This document shows, one piece after another, positions 25,126 to 34,172 of a stretch of 34,424 bases of DNA. Location of the stretch: contig CAMBXP010000020.1 of NCBI GenBank assembly GCA_945871895.1, positions 1 to 34,424 on the forward strand, read 5' to 3'. Source of the DNA: Chryseobacterium gleum. GTDB taxonomy: Bacteria > Bacteroidota > Bacteroidia > Flavobacteriales_C > GCA-002722245. Both the position numbers and the translations under genes were made by a program. Each line of letters opens with the position of its first letter. Position 1 is the stretch's first letter. Under the pieces are notes generated by a model. The model saw only the letters and a program-made list of their open reading frames with translations, did not search any database and was not told the DNA's origin.

Positions 25126-25133
25126 TAAATTCG
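25126..25133 (+). promoter_or_regulatory. Possible -7 box for the ccmCDEF operon
   Basis: TAAATTCG, 7 of 8 to TAnnTTTG, 17 bases before the ccmC ATG. No good -33 box is seen. A promoter is needed here now that ccmC is cut off from ccmB by minus-strand genes. Confidence 0.4.
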
Positions 25134-25150
25134 CAACTCAAAATTTTTGC

Positions 25151-25807
25151 ATGCGTCAACTTTGGTGGAAAATAATTTGTATTGTCTTTTTGGTGTATAC
25201 CGTAATTGCTGGTTTTAGCATTAAAGTGCCTGCTCTTTATCCTACCCAAGAAACGCTTAGAAATTTGTTCTTCCACGTGCCTATGTGGTTCACCATGCTT
25301 ACACTCATGACTGTTTCTGTGGTGTATAGCGTTAAGTTTTTGAAAACCCGAAATCTTCAGCATGATTTATACGCCCATATCTTCGCTCATGTGGGCACCT
25401 TGTTTGGCGTATTAGGCTTCGTTACCGGAATGTTGTGGGGAAAATACACTTGGGGCGATTGGATTCCAAAAGACACTAAAATTATTGGTGCAGCGATCGC
25501 CGTGTTAATTTACGTTGCTTATTTCATCTTGCGTTCTTCGATAAACGATGAAGAGAAAAAAGCCAATTTATCTTCGGCCTATAATGTATTTGCTTACATC
25601 ATGCTTATCATATTCACACTCATTTACCCTAGAATGCACGCTTCGTTGCATCCTGGTAATGGCGGGAATCCAGGATTTAACTCTTACGACTTAGACTCTA
25701 CCATGCGCATGGTTTTTTATCCGGCAGTTATTGGTTTTATCTTATTGGGCGTGTGGATGAGTAGTGTTAGAATTAGAATTGAACAACTTAAATCGAAAGA
25801 ATCATGA
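25151..25807 (+). CDS. ccmC: Heme handling protein CcmC
   Basis: Inner-membrane protein of 218 residues with about six helices that passes heme to CcmE in System I cytochrome c maturation. The two heme-ligand histidines are visible as FFHVPMWF (His42) and SLHPGNGGNPGF (His167). The WWD heme-binding segment is reduced: WGDWIPKDTK (101-110) keeps two Trp and the Asp but has Ile-Pro-Lys in the middle. It overlaps ccmD by ATGA. Residues 16-24 are also encoded by the relic at 23033-23061. Confidence 0.92.
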   Translation: MRQLWWKIICIVFLVYTVIAGFSIKVPALYPTQETLRNLFFHVPMWFTMLTLMTVSVVYSVKFLKTRNLQHDLYAHIFAHVGTLFGVLGFVTGMLWGKYTWGDWIPKDTKIIGAAIAVLIYVAYFILRSSINDEEKKANLSSAYNVFAYIMLIIFTLIYPRMHASLHPGNGGNPGFNSYDLDSTMRMVFYPAVIGFILLGVWMSSVRIRIEQLKSKES

Positions 25808-25977
25808 AAGAAACAGCTCAACAAACGGCTGTAGAAATGGCCGATAATTTTTTCAATTCAAATGGAAAAATATATGTAGTGATTGGTGTGGTGCTCATTG
25901 TATTAGTTGGCATATTCGGCTACCTTTTCGCTACCGAAAGAAAATTAAATCGCTTAGAAAAAGAATTAAAAAAATGA
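25804..25977 (+). CDS. ccmD: Short CcmD-like membrane protein
   Basis: 57 residues, easily missed. Residues 1-22 are polar, 23-43 form one hydrophobic helix (IYVVIGVVLIVLVGIFGYLF), and the rest is a charged tail, ATERKLNRLEKELKK, with CcmD-like coiled-coil character. It overlaps ccmC and ccmE by four bases at each end (ATGA), so it is translated in series with them. CcmD helps release heme-loaded CcmE from the CcmABC complex. The assignment is by position, size and topology, since CcmD sequences are poorly conserved. Confidence 0.82.
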   Translation: MKETAQQTAVEMADNFFNSNGKIYVVIGVVLIVLVGIFGYLFATERKLNRLEKELKK

Positions 25978-26390
25978 ACAAATCAGCCATCATAGGTTTA
26001 TCTATCATCGCTATTTCGGTAGTACTTTTGCTTTTTGTGTTGCAAGATGCGGGCACCTACTCTACTTTCAAAGAGGCTGAACAAAATCCAGATGAGGTGA
26101 TTACGATCATCGGACAACTCAACAAAGAAAAACCAGTCGTTTACGATCCAGTAGTAAACACCGACTTAACTACGATGTTTGTTTTCGATGCCAACAAAGA
26201 AGAACGAGAAGTTAAACTTCATGCCGCTAAACCGCGCGATGTAGAAAAATCGGAAAACGTTACGCTAACTGGTAAAATGGTGAATGGCGTTTTTCACGCC
26301 GAAAAAATATTGGTTAAATGTCCGTCGAAATACCAAAACGGAAAAGTAGACACTTCAAAAATGCAAGAGCAGTCTTTTGGCTCAAAATAA
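25974..26390 (+). CDS. ccmE: Heme chaperone CcmE, cysteine (CxxxY) type
   Basis: Membrane-anchored periplasmic heme chaperone of 138 residues. An N-terminal anchor helix (5-23) is followed by the OB-fold domain (TFKEAEQNPDEVITIIGQL ... FHAEKILVKCPSKY). The covalent heme site is Cys116 with Tyr120 (CPSKY) instead of the His of E. coli CcmE (HxxxY). Cys-type CcmE is known from several lineages, and I recall it as usual in Bacteroidota. It receives heme via CcmC and hands it to CcmF. Four-base overlap with ccmD, 3-base gap to ccmF. Confidence 0.93.
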   Translation: MNKSAIIGLSIIAISVVLLLFVLQDAGTYSTFKEAEQNPDEVITIIGQLNKEKPVVYDPVVNTDLTTMFVFDANKEEREVKLHAAKPRDVEKSENVTLTGKMVNGVFHAEKILVKCPSKYQNGKVDTSKMQEQSFGSK

Positions 26391-26393
26391 ATC

Positions 26394-29054
26394 ATGACTA
26401 TAAACTACGTTGGCGAAAATTTAGAATTGGGTAAGTGGGGACACATTGCCGTTTTAATTTCATTCGTTTTCGCAGCACTATCTGCGGTTTCTTACTACTT
26501 CAGCGTTGAAGGAAAAGAAGAGGAAAAAGAATCGTGGAGAAAAATTGGTAGATATTCTTTTTACACTCATGCTTTCGGGATTGCGCTCATTGTAGGGATT
26601 TTATTCTACATGCTTTTCAACCACCACTATGAATACCTTTATGTTTGGAAACACTCGAGCAACGAAATGCCTTTGCGCTACATCTTGTCGTGCTTTTGGG
26701 AAGGTCAGGAAGGAAGTTTCTTACTATGGACCATCTGGCATGTTGTGTTGGGAATAGTTTTGTTGCTTACAGCAAAAAAATGGGAAGCTCCCGTAATGGC
26801 CATTATTGCTGCAGTGCAAGTTTTCTTGGTTTCTATGTTGTTGGGAATTCATATTCCTTCGGGGCCTTATATCGGATGGATGGTTTTAGCTCTTGGCGCT
26901 TTTATACTATTTGTTGCTTGGAATAAACTTTCTCAAATTGAAAAATTAGCGATTGGTGGTGCTCTGGCTTCTATCAGCATCTTCTTGATTTTAAAAGACA
27001 TTAAAGGCTTTCAAATTGGTAGCAGTCCGTTCACCCAATTGATGCGCGAAAACGACAAATACGGCAAAGAAGCTTTCTTTTTAAATCCGCATTATTTACA
27101 TGTTTTAGATGGTAACGGACTCAACCCTTTGTTGCAAAACTATTGGATGACCATTCATCCACCTATGCTATTTTTAGGCTTTGCATCTACCCTTATCCCC
27201 TTCGCATTTGCCATTGCTGGCTTATGGACCAAGAAACTAAACGAATGGATGACGCCTGCCCTTCCTTGGATATTTTTTGGAGTAGCTGCCTTGGGCACAG
27301 GAATTTTAATGGGTGGTGCTTGGGCTTATGAATCGCTTACTTTTGGCGGATTTTGGGCGTGGGATCCAGTAGAAAATGCTTCTCTTTTTCCGTGGTTAAC
27401 TTTTGTTGGCGCAGCGCACGTAATGATTGTGCAACGCAAAAAAGGAAAATCATCTTACGTTACTTTTATACTTACTATTCTATCATTCATTTTGGTATTG
27501 TATTCTACTTACCTTACGCGTAGTGGCATTTTGGGCGATTCATCTGTGCACTCTTTTGCTGATGGTTTGCCCGGACAATTGCTCATTTTCCTTTTCTTCT
27601 TCTTTTGGTTAACGGGTTTCTTGTTGATGCAAAATCCGCTATTGAAGATTTTATTTACTGTTGTTTCTTTGCTCTTTTTGGTGATTCAGTTTTATGTTAC
27701 CGACCTAAAAGAAATTTCTATTGGCTTGGTTACCGCTTATATCGGACTCTTCGTTTTCTCTTATTTCAAATATTTCCCTAAAGAAGGATCTGAAGAAGAT
27801 GAACATCAGACTTCTCGTGAATTTTGGATGTTTATCGCTGCTATCGTATTGTTGATTTCTTGCATCCACATCATCTTCACCACTTCAATGCCAGTGTTCA
27901 ATAAAGTATTTGGCACCAAGAAAACTCCTAACACCAATATTTTTGATGATTACGTGCGCTACCAAATTCTTTTCGCATCAATCATCTGCATTATGATGAG
28001 TTTTGGTTTGTATTTAAAATACAAAGCTACTCCCGTTAAAAAATTAATCACCGATTTAAGCATTAGTATTTTAATCACTTCTATTCTTTGCTTAGTTGTT
28101 GGCATTGGCTACCAACTCGATTTTGAAAACGATACTTTTAGACTGGTGAGCTACTGGTTGTTTTTCTTTGCTGCAAGTTTTGCCATCATAGCCAACGTAA
28201 ATTACTTTATAAGAATATTGAAAGGTAAAATCATGTTAGCAGGCGCACCCATAGCCCACTTGGGTTTTGGTATGATTATGTTGGGCGCTTTCATATCTAC
28301 ATCGCAAAGCAATGTGCTTACCGAAAACGTTGGCCAAATAGATTTAGAACATGAATCAGATGGCAAAATAAAAAACAATGAGAATTTGTTTTTACCTATC
28401 AACGACACTCTTCCTGTTGGCGATTACAAAGTAACTTACAACAACATTCACAAGGAAGGTCACAACATTTATTTCGATGTAGATTACTTCAACAAAAAAG
28501 GTGAAAAAGAATTTACACTTTCTCCTTTCATGCAGCTGAACGACAAAATGGGTAATGTGAGTGAACCTGCAACAAAACATTTCTTGCACAAAGATATTTA
28601 CACACACATGCAAACTTTTGAGTTGGCGCAACCCAAAGAAGTGAAACTAAAAAATGGCGACAGCTTAAAAGTTGGAAAAGGTCATTTGATTTTAGATACT
28701 GTGATGGTTAAAGCCGATCAAACAGGAATGTTGTATCGCTTCGAATTCAACTACCAAGTGAATGGTAAATTTGTAGAAAAAGTGATTCTCGAAAACGAGA
28801 AAAATCACATCGAATCGAAAATGGCAACGCTCAAAAAAACCGATGCTAAAGTTCGATTATTGCGCATCGCTCCCGAAGAAGATAGTTTAGTTTTTGAAGT
28901 CGCCGATGCCAACTCTGGCTTCATGATTTTAAAAGCTATTGAATTTCCTTTCATCAATATTTTATGGGCCGGATGCATCGTAATGGTAATTGGAACTGTT
29001 ATCGCCATCATCCACCGCAACAAACAAAATAAATCGTTAGTGAATGTCGGATAG
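26394..29054 (+). CDS. ccmF: Cytochrome c heme lyase subunit CcmF
   Basis: Large polytopic protein of 886 residues, longer than the roughly 650 of proteobacterial CcmF. It has the WWD motif (FGGFWAWDPVENASLFPWL, about 317-335), conserved histidines such as TIHPPMLFLG (near 255), and a long C-terminal periplasmic part (about 640-860). It attaches heme to apocytochrome c. The 3' end overlaps kdsC by 11 bases, linking the two in one transcript. CcmH-type partners are not in the window. Confidence 0.95.
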   Translation: MTINYVGENLELGKWGHIAVLISFVFAALSAVSYYFSVEGKEEEKESWRKIGRYSFYTHAFGIALIVGILFYMLFNHHYEYLYVWKHSSNEMPLRYILSCFWEGQEGSFLLWTIWHVVLGIVLLLTAKKWEAPVMAIIAAVQVFLVSMLLGIHIPSGPYIGWMVLALGAFILFVAWNKLSQIEKLAIGGALASISIFLILKDIKGFQIGSSPFTQLMRENDKYGKEAFFLNPHYLHVLDGNGLNPLLQNYWMTIHPPMLFLGFASTLIPFAFAIAGLWTKKLNEWMTPALPWIFFGVAALGTGILMGGAWAYESLTFGGFWAWDPVENASLFPWLTFVGAAHVMIVQRKKGKSSYVTFILTILSFILVLYSTYLTRSGILGDSSVHSFADGLPGQLLIFLFFFFWLTGFLLMQNPLLKILFTVVSLLFLVIQFYVTDLKEISIGLVTAYIGLFVFSYFKYFPKEGSEEDEHQTSREFWMFIAAIVLLISCIHIIFTTSMPVFNKVFGTKKTPNTNIFDDYVRYQILFASIICIMMSFGLYLKYKATPVKKLITDLSISILITSILCLVVGIGYQLDFENDTFRLVSYWLFFFAASFAIIANVNYFIRILKGKIMLAGAPIAHLGFGMIMLGAFISTSQSNVLTENVGQIDLEHESDGKIKNNENLFLPINDTLPVGDYKVTYNNIHKEGHNIYFDVDYFNKKGEKEFTLSPFMQLNDKMGNVSEPATKHFLHKDIYTHMQTFELAQPKEVKLKNGDSLKVGKGHLILDTVMVKADQTGMLYRFEFNYQVNGKFVEKVILENEKNHIESKMATLKKTDAKVRLLRIAPEEDSLVFEVADANSGFMILKAIEFPFINILWAGCIVMVIGTVIAIIHRNKQNKSLVNVG

Positions 29055-29583
29055 TTATTTATTCAAGTTAAAAGATATTACCACCTTCATTTTTGATGTT
29101 GATGGTGTAATGACCGATGGCAGAATTATTTTAACGTCGGCTGGAGATCAGCAACGCACCATGAATATTAAAGATGGTTTTGCACTTCAGTTTGCGGTAA
29201 AACAAGGCTACAAAATAGCAGTTATTTCTGGCGGAAAAGCAGAAGCTATTCGTCAGCGCTTTGCTGGCTTAGGCATTCACGATGTGTATTTAGGTATTGC
29301 CGATAAAATTCGTGCCTACAAAGAATTGAGCGACACCTACAACATCAAAGACGAAAGTGTTTTGTACATGGGCGATGATATTCCCGATTATGAAGTAATG
29401 TGTAAAGTTGGCTTCCCTACCGCTCCGAATAATGCCTGCGAAGAAATTAAAAATATTTCTGCGTATATTTCACCTTACACAGGTGGCAATGGCTGCGTGC
29501 GCGATGTAATTGAACAGGTATTAAAAGCACAAGACAAATGGTTCGATCCTGCAAAAATTAACGACAAAGATTTCACATGTTAA
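29044..29583 (+). CDS. kdsC: KDO-8-phosphate phosphatase (HAD family)
   Basis: HAD phosphatase of 179 residues with no cap domain, the size of KdsC. The motifs are FIFDVDGVMTDG (nucleophile Asp18, Asp20), AVISGGKAEA and YMGDDIPDYEVM. KdsC makes free KDO for the lipopolysaccharide core. It overlaps both neighbours: ccmF by 11 bases and the UbiA gene by 7. The C-terminal tail (DKWFDPAKINDKDFTC) is somewhat extended. Other KdsC-like HAD enzymes act on related sugar acids, so the substrate is assigned by similarity. Confidence 0.9.
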   Translation: MSDSYLFKLKDITTFIFDVDGVMTDGRIILTSAGDQQRTMNIKDGFALQFAVKQGYKIAVISGGKAEAIRQRFAGLGIHDVYLGIADKIRAYKELSDTYNIKDESVLYMGDDIPDYEVMCKVGFPTAPNNACEEIKNISAYISPYTGGNGCVRDVIEQVLKAQDKWFDPAKINDKDFTC

Positions 29584-30536
29584 CTAACATCTTTAAACTC
29601 ATTCGCTGGAGCAATTTATTAATTATTGCGCTGCTAATGTTCATCATCCGCCACTTTATTTTTCAAGATGGCTTACCTAGTTTTCAATTTTCATTACAAC
29701 TCAGCAATTTACACTTCACGCTATTGGCTTTATCTGTCGTTTTAATTGCTGCAGGGGGCAATATCATCAACGACATTTACGACCAAGAAACTGATGAAAT
29801 AAACAAACCGCACAAAAAAATTATTGGTACACATATTAGCGAAACAATGGGCTGGGTGTTTTACTTATTATGCACCGTTTTAGGCATTGGCATTGGCTAT
29901 TATTTGGCGCACTATTTTTTAAAAGACAACTCTTTTCTTTTGTTTCATCTTATTTCTCCGGCTTTACTATGGGTTTATGCCTCTAACCTTAAAAAAACTG
30001 CATTAATAGGAAATATAGTGGTAGCTCTTTTGGCTGCCTTTGTGCCCTTAGCAGTGCTCACTTTTGAGTATGGAGCAATGTTGCTAACCTATTGGGATGT
30101 TATTCAAATGAATGTTTTAGGCAATCCATTTCAATACATGTTCGATTGGACTTTCTATTTGGCTCTATTCGCTTTTATCACCACCCTCATTCGCGAACTA
30201 ATTAAAGATATTGAAGACGTTGAAGGCGACGAACAAACGCAAATGAAAACATTGGCTGTTAAAATTGGTAGAGAAAAAACAACCAACGCTGCAGTAATTC
30301 TATCTGCCCTTACCGCTGTTTTATTGCTGGTTTCTGCCTTAAAATTCTCGTTGTTCGAACACAACAGAATAGCCATCTTGGTGTACCAAATAATTGTGCT
30401 CATTGGCTTAATCGTTCTCTCTATCACCAAACTTAGAAAAGCAGAAAACAAACAGCAATTTCATAGCATAAGTACTCTGTGGAAAATCATTATGCTATTA
30501 GGTTTTGGCACCTGTATTATTTCATATCTTTTTTAG
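29577..30536 (+). CDS. UbiA-family prenyltransferase
   Basis: Polytopic membrane enzyme of 319 residues with the two Asp-rich motifs of UbiA prenyltransferases: NIINDIYDQETDEINKPHK (about 60-79) and LIKDIEDVEGDEQTQMKTL (about 205-224). Both bind the Mg-diphosphate of the prenyl donor. In Bacteroidota this gene between kdsC and maf is usually annotated as geranylgeranylglycerol-phosphate geranylgeranyltransferase. The acceptor cannot be decided from sequence, and menaquinone- or heme-related roles are possible alternatives. Heme O synthase is less likely from the motifs. Confidence 0.87.
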   Translation: MLTNIFKLIRWSNLLIIALLMFIIRHFIFQDGLPSFQFSLQLSNLHFTLLALSVVLIAAGGNIINDIYDQETDEINKPHKKIIGTHISETMGWVFYLLCTVLGIGIGYYLAHYFLKDNSFLLFHLISPALLWVYASNLKKTALIGNIVVALLAAFVPLAVLTFEYGAMLLTYWDVIQMNVLGNPFQYMFDWTFYLALFAFITTLIRELIKDIEDVEGDEQTQMKTLAVKIGREKTTNAAVILSALTAVLLLVSALKFSLFEHNRIAILVYQIIVLIGLIVLSITKLRKAENKQQFHSISTLWKIIMLLGFGTCIISYLF

Positions 30537-30539
30537 ATC

Positions 30540-31124
30540 ATGCAACAACACAAAAAAATAATACTCGCTTCTAAATCTCCGCGCCGTCAAACTTTATTAA
30601 AAGAATTAAATGTAGAATTTGAAATTCGTTTGAAGGAAGTTGACGAAATTTATCCCGAACATTTAAGAGGCGTTGAAGTACCTGTTTTCTTAAGTAAGCT
30701 GAAAGGAGAAGCATTTAAAAATGATTTAAAAGACGATGAGGTGATAGTGACCTCCGATACTATCGTTTGTTTGAACGATGCCATTCTGGGTAAACCACTC
30801 GATAGAAACGACGCTATAGCTATTCTAAAAGCATTGAGCGGCAAAATGCACCACGTTCACACTGGAGTGACCATTCAGCAAAAAGACTCATCTTATGCTT
30901 TCTCAGAATCAACTGAAGTATATTTCAAAAAACTATCTGAAGGAGAAATAACCTACTACATCGACACTTTCAAACCTTTCGATAAAGCTGGTGCATATGG
31001 CATTCAAGAATGGATTGGCTATATCGGCATCGAAAAAATTAACGGCTGCTTTTACAATGTGATGGGCTTGCCGTTGTTTAGATTATATCAGGAGTTTTTG
31101 AGGTTGGGGGTGGTGAGTTTGTAA
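30540..31124 (+). CDS. maf: Maf-family nucleotide pyrophosphatase
   Basis: Hydrolyses non-canonical or pyrimidine nucleoside triphosphates (dTTP/UTP type by the usual naming). 194 residues, normal length. The motifs are ILASKSPRRQTLLKEL (start), VTSDTIVCLNDAILGKP (catalytic Asp) and DKAGAYGIQEWIG. It begins 3 bases after the UbiA gene and is probably the last gene of the ccmC-maf transcript. Confidence 0.94.
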   Translation: MQQHKKIILASKSPRRQTLLKELNVEFEIRLKEVDEIYPEHLRGVEVPVFLSKLKGEAFKNDLKDDEVIVTSDTIVCLNDAILGKPLDRNDAIAILKALSGKMHHVHTGVTIQQKDSSYAFSESTEVYFKKLSEGEITYYIDTFKPFDKAGAYGIQEWIGYIGIEKINGCFYNVMGLPLFRLYQEFLRLGVVSL

Positions 31125-31144
31125 TAATTTTAAAAACAATCCTC

Positions 31145-31549
31145 ATGAATATCATTACTGCAATAATTTCTCTTTTTCTATTCTTTGCATTAGTGGCAGC
31201 TCCAATTATCATCATTAAAAGGCAAAAAAACAGCCAAAATATATTCTTAGGATATTTTCTTCCTACAATTATTATCACATCTATTTTGTGGATAGCCTTC
31301 GCTTGGTGGGCCGACTTTTCCAATGATCTTCTATTAAAATATTACGGATATAATTTTGAAGGAATGAATGCTCAAGAATATTACGCAAATGTATCGTCTG
31401 AGGATTTAGAAAAAGTTCATGAAATTGAGCGAAGCATGGGGGGAATTGGATGGCCTGCAAAAGCTATAATAATGTCACCGGTGTTCCTTACCTATTCCTT
31501 AGTGATATATTTTGTTTATAGACTTCTTTGGAGGAAAAAACACGGTTAA
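31145..31549 (+). CDS. Small membrane protein of unknown function
   Basis: 134 residues with three hydrophobic segments (about 3-24, 33-53, 108-127) and a polar middle (NFEGMNAQEYYANVSSEDLE) that would lie on one side of the membrane. I recognise no family. It lies 20 bases after maf on the same strand, so it may be the last gene of that transcript. Confidence 0.6.
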   Translation: MNIITAIISLFLFFALVAAPIIIIKRQKNSQNIFLGYFLPTIIITSILWIAFAWWADFSNDLLLKYYGYNFEGMNAQEYYANVSSEDLEKVHEIERSMGGIGWPAKAIIMSPVFLTYSLVIYFVYRLLWRKKHG

Positions 31550-31589
31550 TAGTTCGTCGACTGAAGGAGAAGCCTTGTCTTCGCTAAAC

Positions 31590-31644
31590 TTCACAGAGAA
31601 ATGTATTTTTTAGGAATTATTGTATTACAGTACTTCTCTGTGAA
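31590..31644. repeat. Inverted repeat
   Basis: TTCACAGAGAA (31590-31600) is matched by TTCTCTGTGAA (31634-31644), 33 bases apart. No T-run follows, so it is not a standard terminator. It lies in the 228-base gap before the HigBA pair. Confidence 0.5.
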
Positions 31645-31734
31645 TTAATCAACAATAACTCTCCTTACTCAAATAATTAGAAGTTAAGCAATTCAATTAT
31701 TTTTACGCTCAACCAACTAAAAAAGGTTTCTATA

Positions 31735-31766
31735 TTTGGAAACTACATTTTCTTAACCTAACTTTG
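31735..31766 (+). promoter_or_regulatory. Promoter of higBA
   Basis: TTTG (31735-31738), 20 bases, then TAACTTTG (31759-31766), a full -7 match. The ATG of higB at 31778 follows almost at once. The upstream TATATTTG (31731-31738) overlaps the -33 box and could be a second start point. Confidence 0.6.
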
Positions 31767-31777
31767 AACTATAATAC

Positions 31778-32119
31778 ATGCGTTTCTTTAACACTTTATT
31801 TCTAGAAGATGCTGATGAATTTATTGCTACACTTGATGTTAAAACGATTCGAAAAATATTGTACAACATCGATTTGGCAGAACAAACAAACGACCCAAAA
31901 CTCTTTAAAAAACTGAACAATGAGATTTGGGAATTCAGAACCAAATACAATGGTTTGCAAATTCGATTGTTGGCATTTTGGGACAAGCAAAACAATCAAG
32001 AAACCGTAGTTATCGCAACACATGGTTTCATCAAAAAAGTAGATAAAGTCCCCAGCGCCGAAATAGATAGAGCGGTTAAGATTAAACGTAAATATTTTGA
32101 GAATAAAAACCTTAAGTAA
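31778..32119 (+). CDS. higB: HigB-type toxin (Gp49-like, RelE superfamily)
   Basis: 113 residues with the Gp49-like pattern: EDADEFIATLDVKTIRKILY, FKKLNNEIWEFRTKYNGLQI, RLLAFWDKQNNQETVVIATH, GFIKKVDKVPSAEIDRA. These toxins are ribosome-associated mRNA interferases. As in HigBA modules, the toxin gene comes first. It ends 1 base before the antitoxin start. The trailing segment KKVDKVPSAEIDRAVKIKRK is typical of the family. Confidence 0.88.
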   Translation: MRFFNTLFLEDADEFIATLDVKTIRKILYNIDLAEQTNDPKLFKKLNNEIWEFRTKYNGLQIRLLAFWDKQNNQETVVIATHGFIKKVDKVPSAEIDRAVKIKRKYFENKNLK

Positions 32120-32120
32120 G

Positions 32121-32447
32121 ATGGCGAAGAAAACAATAAAAACCTACAGTTTATCTGAAATGAAAGATAAGCATATTGGTAAGTTAGGAAGCAAAGCTCG
32201 TGAAGCATACGAGTACGAATTAAGCATGGATGTATTAGGCAAAATGATTAAACACGCCCGACTAGAACGCCAACTTACACAAGAACAACTAGGCGTTTTG
32301 GTAGGTGTGCAAAAAGCGCAAATATCAAAACTAGAAAGTAGTGCCAACAGCGCAAGTATTGATACCATCATGAAAGTTTTTAAAGCACTTAAAGCCGAAA
32401 TATTCTTTAATGTGAGAATAGGTAAAGAGCATTTGATGCTTGGATAA
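32121..32447 (+). CDS. higA: HigA-type antitoxin with XRE helix-turn-helix
   Basis: 108 residues. The N-terminal arm (residues about 1-45) is followed by an XRE helix-turn-helix: IKHARLERQLTQEQLGVLVG, then VQKAQISKLESSANSASIDT. The ATG at 32121, one base after the toxin stop, is chosen over an in-frame start inside higB. It should bind HigB and repress the shared promoter at 31735-31766. Confidence 0.88.
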   Translation: MAKKTIKTYSLSEMKDKHIGKLGSKAREAYEYELSMDVLGKMIKHARLERQLTQEQLGVLVGVQKAQISKLESSANSASIDTIMKVFKALKAEIFFNVRIGKEHLMLG

Positions 32448-32546
32448 TCTTTTACGCCCTGCCAAAACATTTGTGCGCTTGCCCGTGGCTAAAGGCGAGC
32501 GTGCGGAAAGGCTGTAAACCAAATAATAAATTCGGATAAAAGGAGT

Positions 32547-32596
32547 CCGTCAGCTGACGAATTTGGAGAGAGCGCTGGCACCCGTCAGCTGACGGG
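32547..32596. repeat. Two REP-like palindromes
   Basis: CCGTCAGCTGACGA (32547-32560) and the perfect 16-base palindrome CCCGTCAGCTGACGGG (32581-32596). Both share the CCGTCAGCTGACGG core with the palindromes at 14907-14930 and around the transposase at 16816-17253. Confidence 0.75.
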
Positions 32597-32611
32597 CACT
32601 TGATTTTTTAG

Positions 32612-32639
32612 ATACTTTTTGTTTCAAGACAAAAAGTAT
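32612..32639. repeat. Perfect 11-bp hairpin
   Basis: ATACTTTTTGT (32612-32622) and ACAAAAAGTAT (32629-32639), loop of 6. It could serve as a weak terminator for higBA, but no T-run follows the plus-strand stem. Confidence 0.5.
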
Positions 32640-32670
32640 TGATTTGCTTCTTTTAAAAGAAGAAATAATG

Positions 32671-32699
32671 AGGTTGCTTCGGAGTACCTCGCAATGACG
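32671..32699. repeat. Dispersed repeat-like segment
   Basis: The segment contains GGTTGCTTCGGAGTACCTCG, followed by CAATGACG. It resembles the CGTCATTGCGAGG...GAAGCAA intergenic repeats that I recall from other bacterial genomes. There is a single copy here, so it is tentative. Confidence 0.4.
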
Positions 32700-32810
32700 A
32701 ACTAGGTTTGCTAAACTTAGAAGAAAGAAAAGAAGAAATATTAAATCCATCTCCCTCCCACTGCACAAGCCTTTACACACCCCTCTTCTCTAAGAGGGAT
32801 GGGGAACAAA

Positions 32811-32842
32811 AAAAATCCTCTGAATTTCTTCAGAGGATTTTT
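32811..32842 (-). terminator. Terminator after eno
   Basis: A perfect 14-bp hairpin: AAAAATCCTCTGAA (32811-32824) with TTCAGAGGATTTTT (32829-32842), loop of 4, 19 bases past the eno stop. It is symmetric and may also stop plus-strand transcripts. Confidence 0.88.
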
Positions 32843-32861
32843 CATTTATCGCTTTCTTGAA

Positions 32862-34163
<1,302 letters not shown>

Positions 34164-34172
34164 TTACCTAGA

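Larger units (their letters stand above)
32448..32861. other. 414-base intergenic region rich in palindromes
   Basis: No gene is supported. It contains an imperfect GC hairpin (CGCTTGCC ... GGCGAGCG, about 32480-32505), two REP-like palindromes (32547-32596), a perfect hairpin (32612-32639), the palindrome CTTCTTTTAAAAGAAG (about 32647-32662), a dispersed-repeat-like segment (32671-32699), a CCCTCTT/AAGAGGG hairpin (about 32781-32799) and the eno terminator. It is a landing zone for repeats between convergent genes. Confidence 0.7.

Noticed and set aside
25001..25363. 120-residue minus-strand frame over the ccmC start
   Set aside because: Mostly antisense to ccmC; only its last codons may belong to the upstream end of the RHS fragment.
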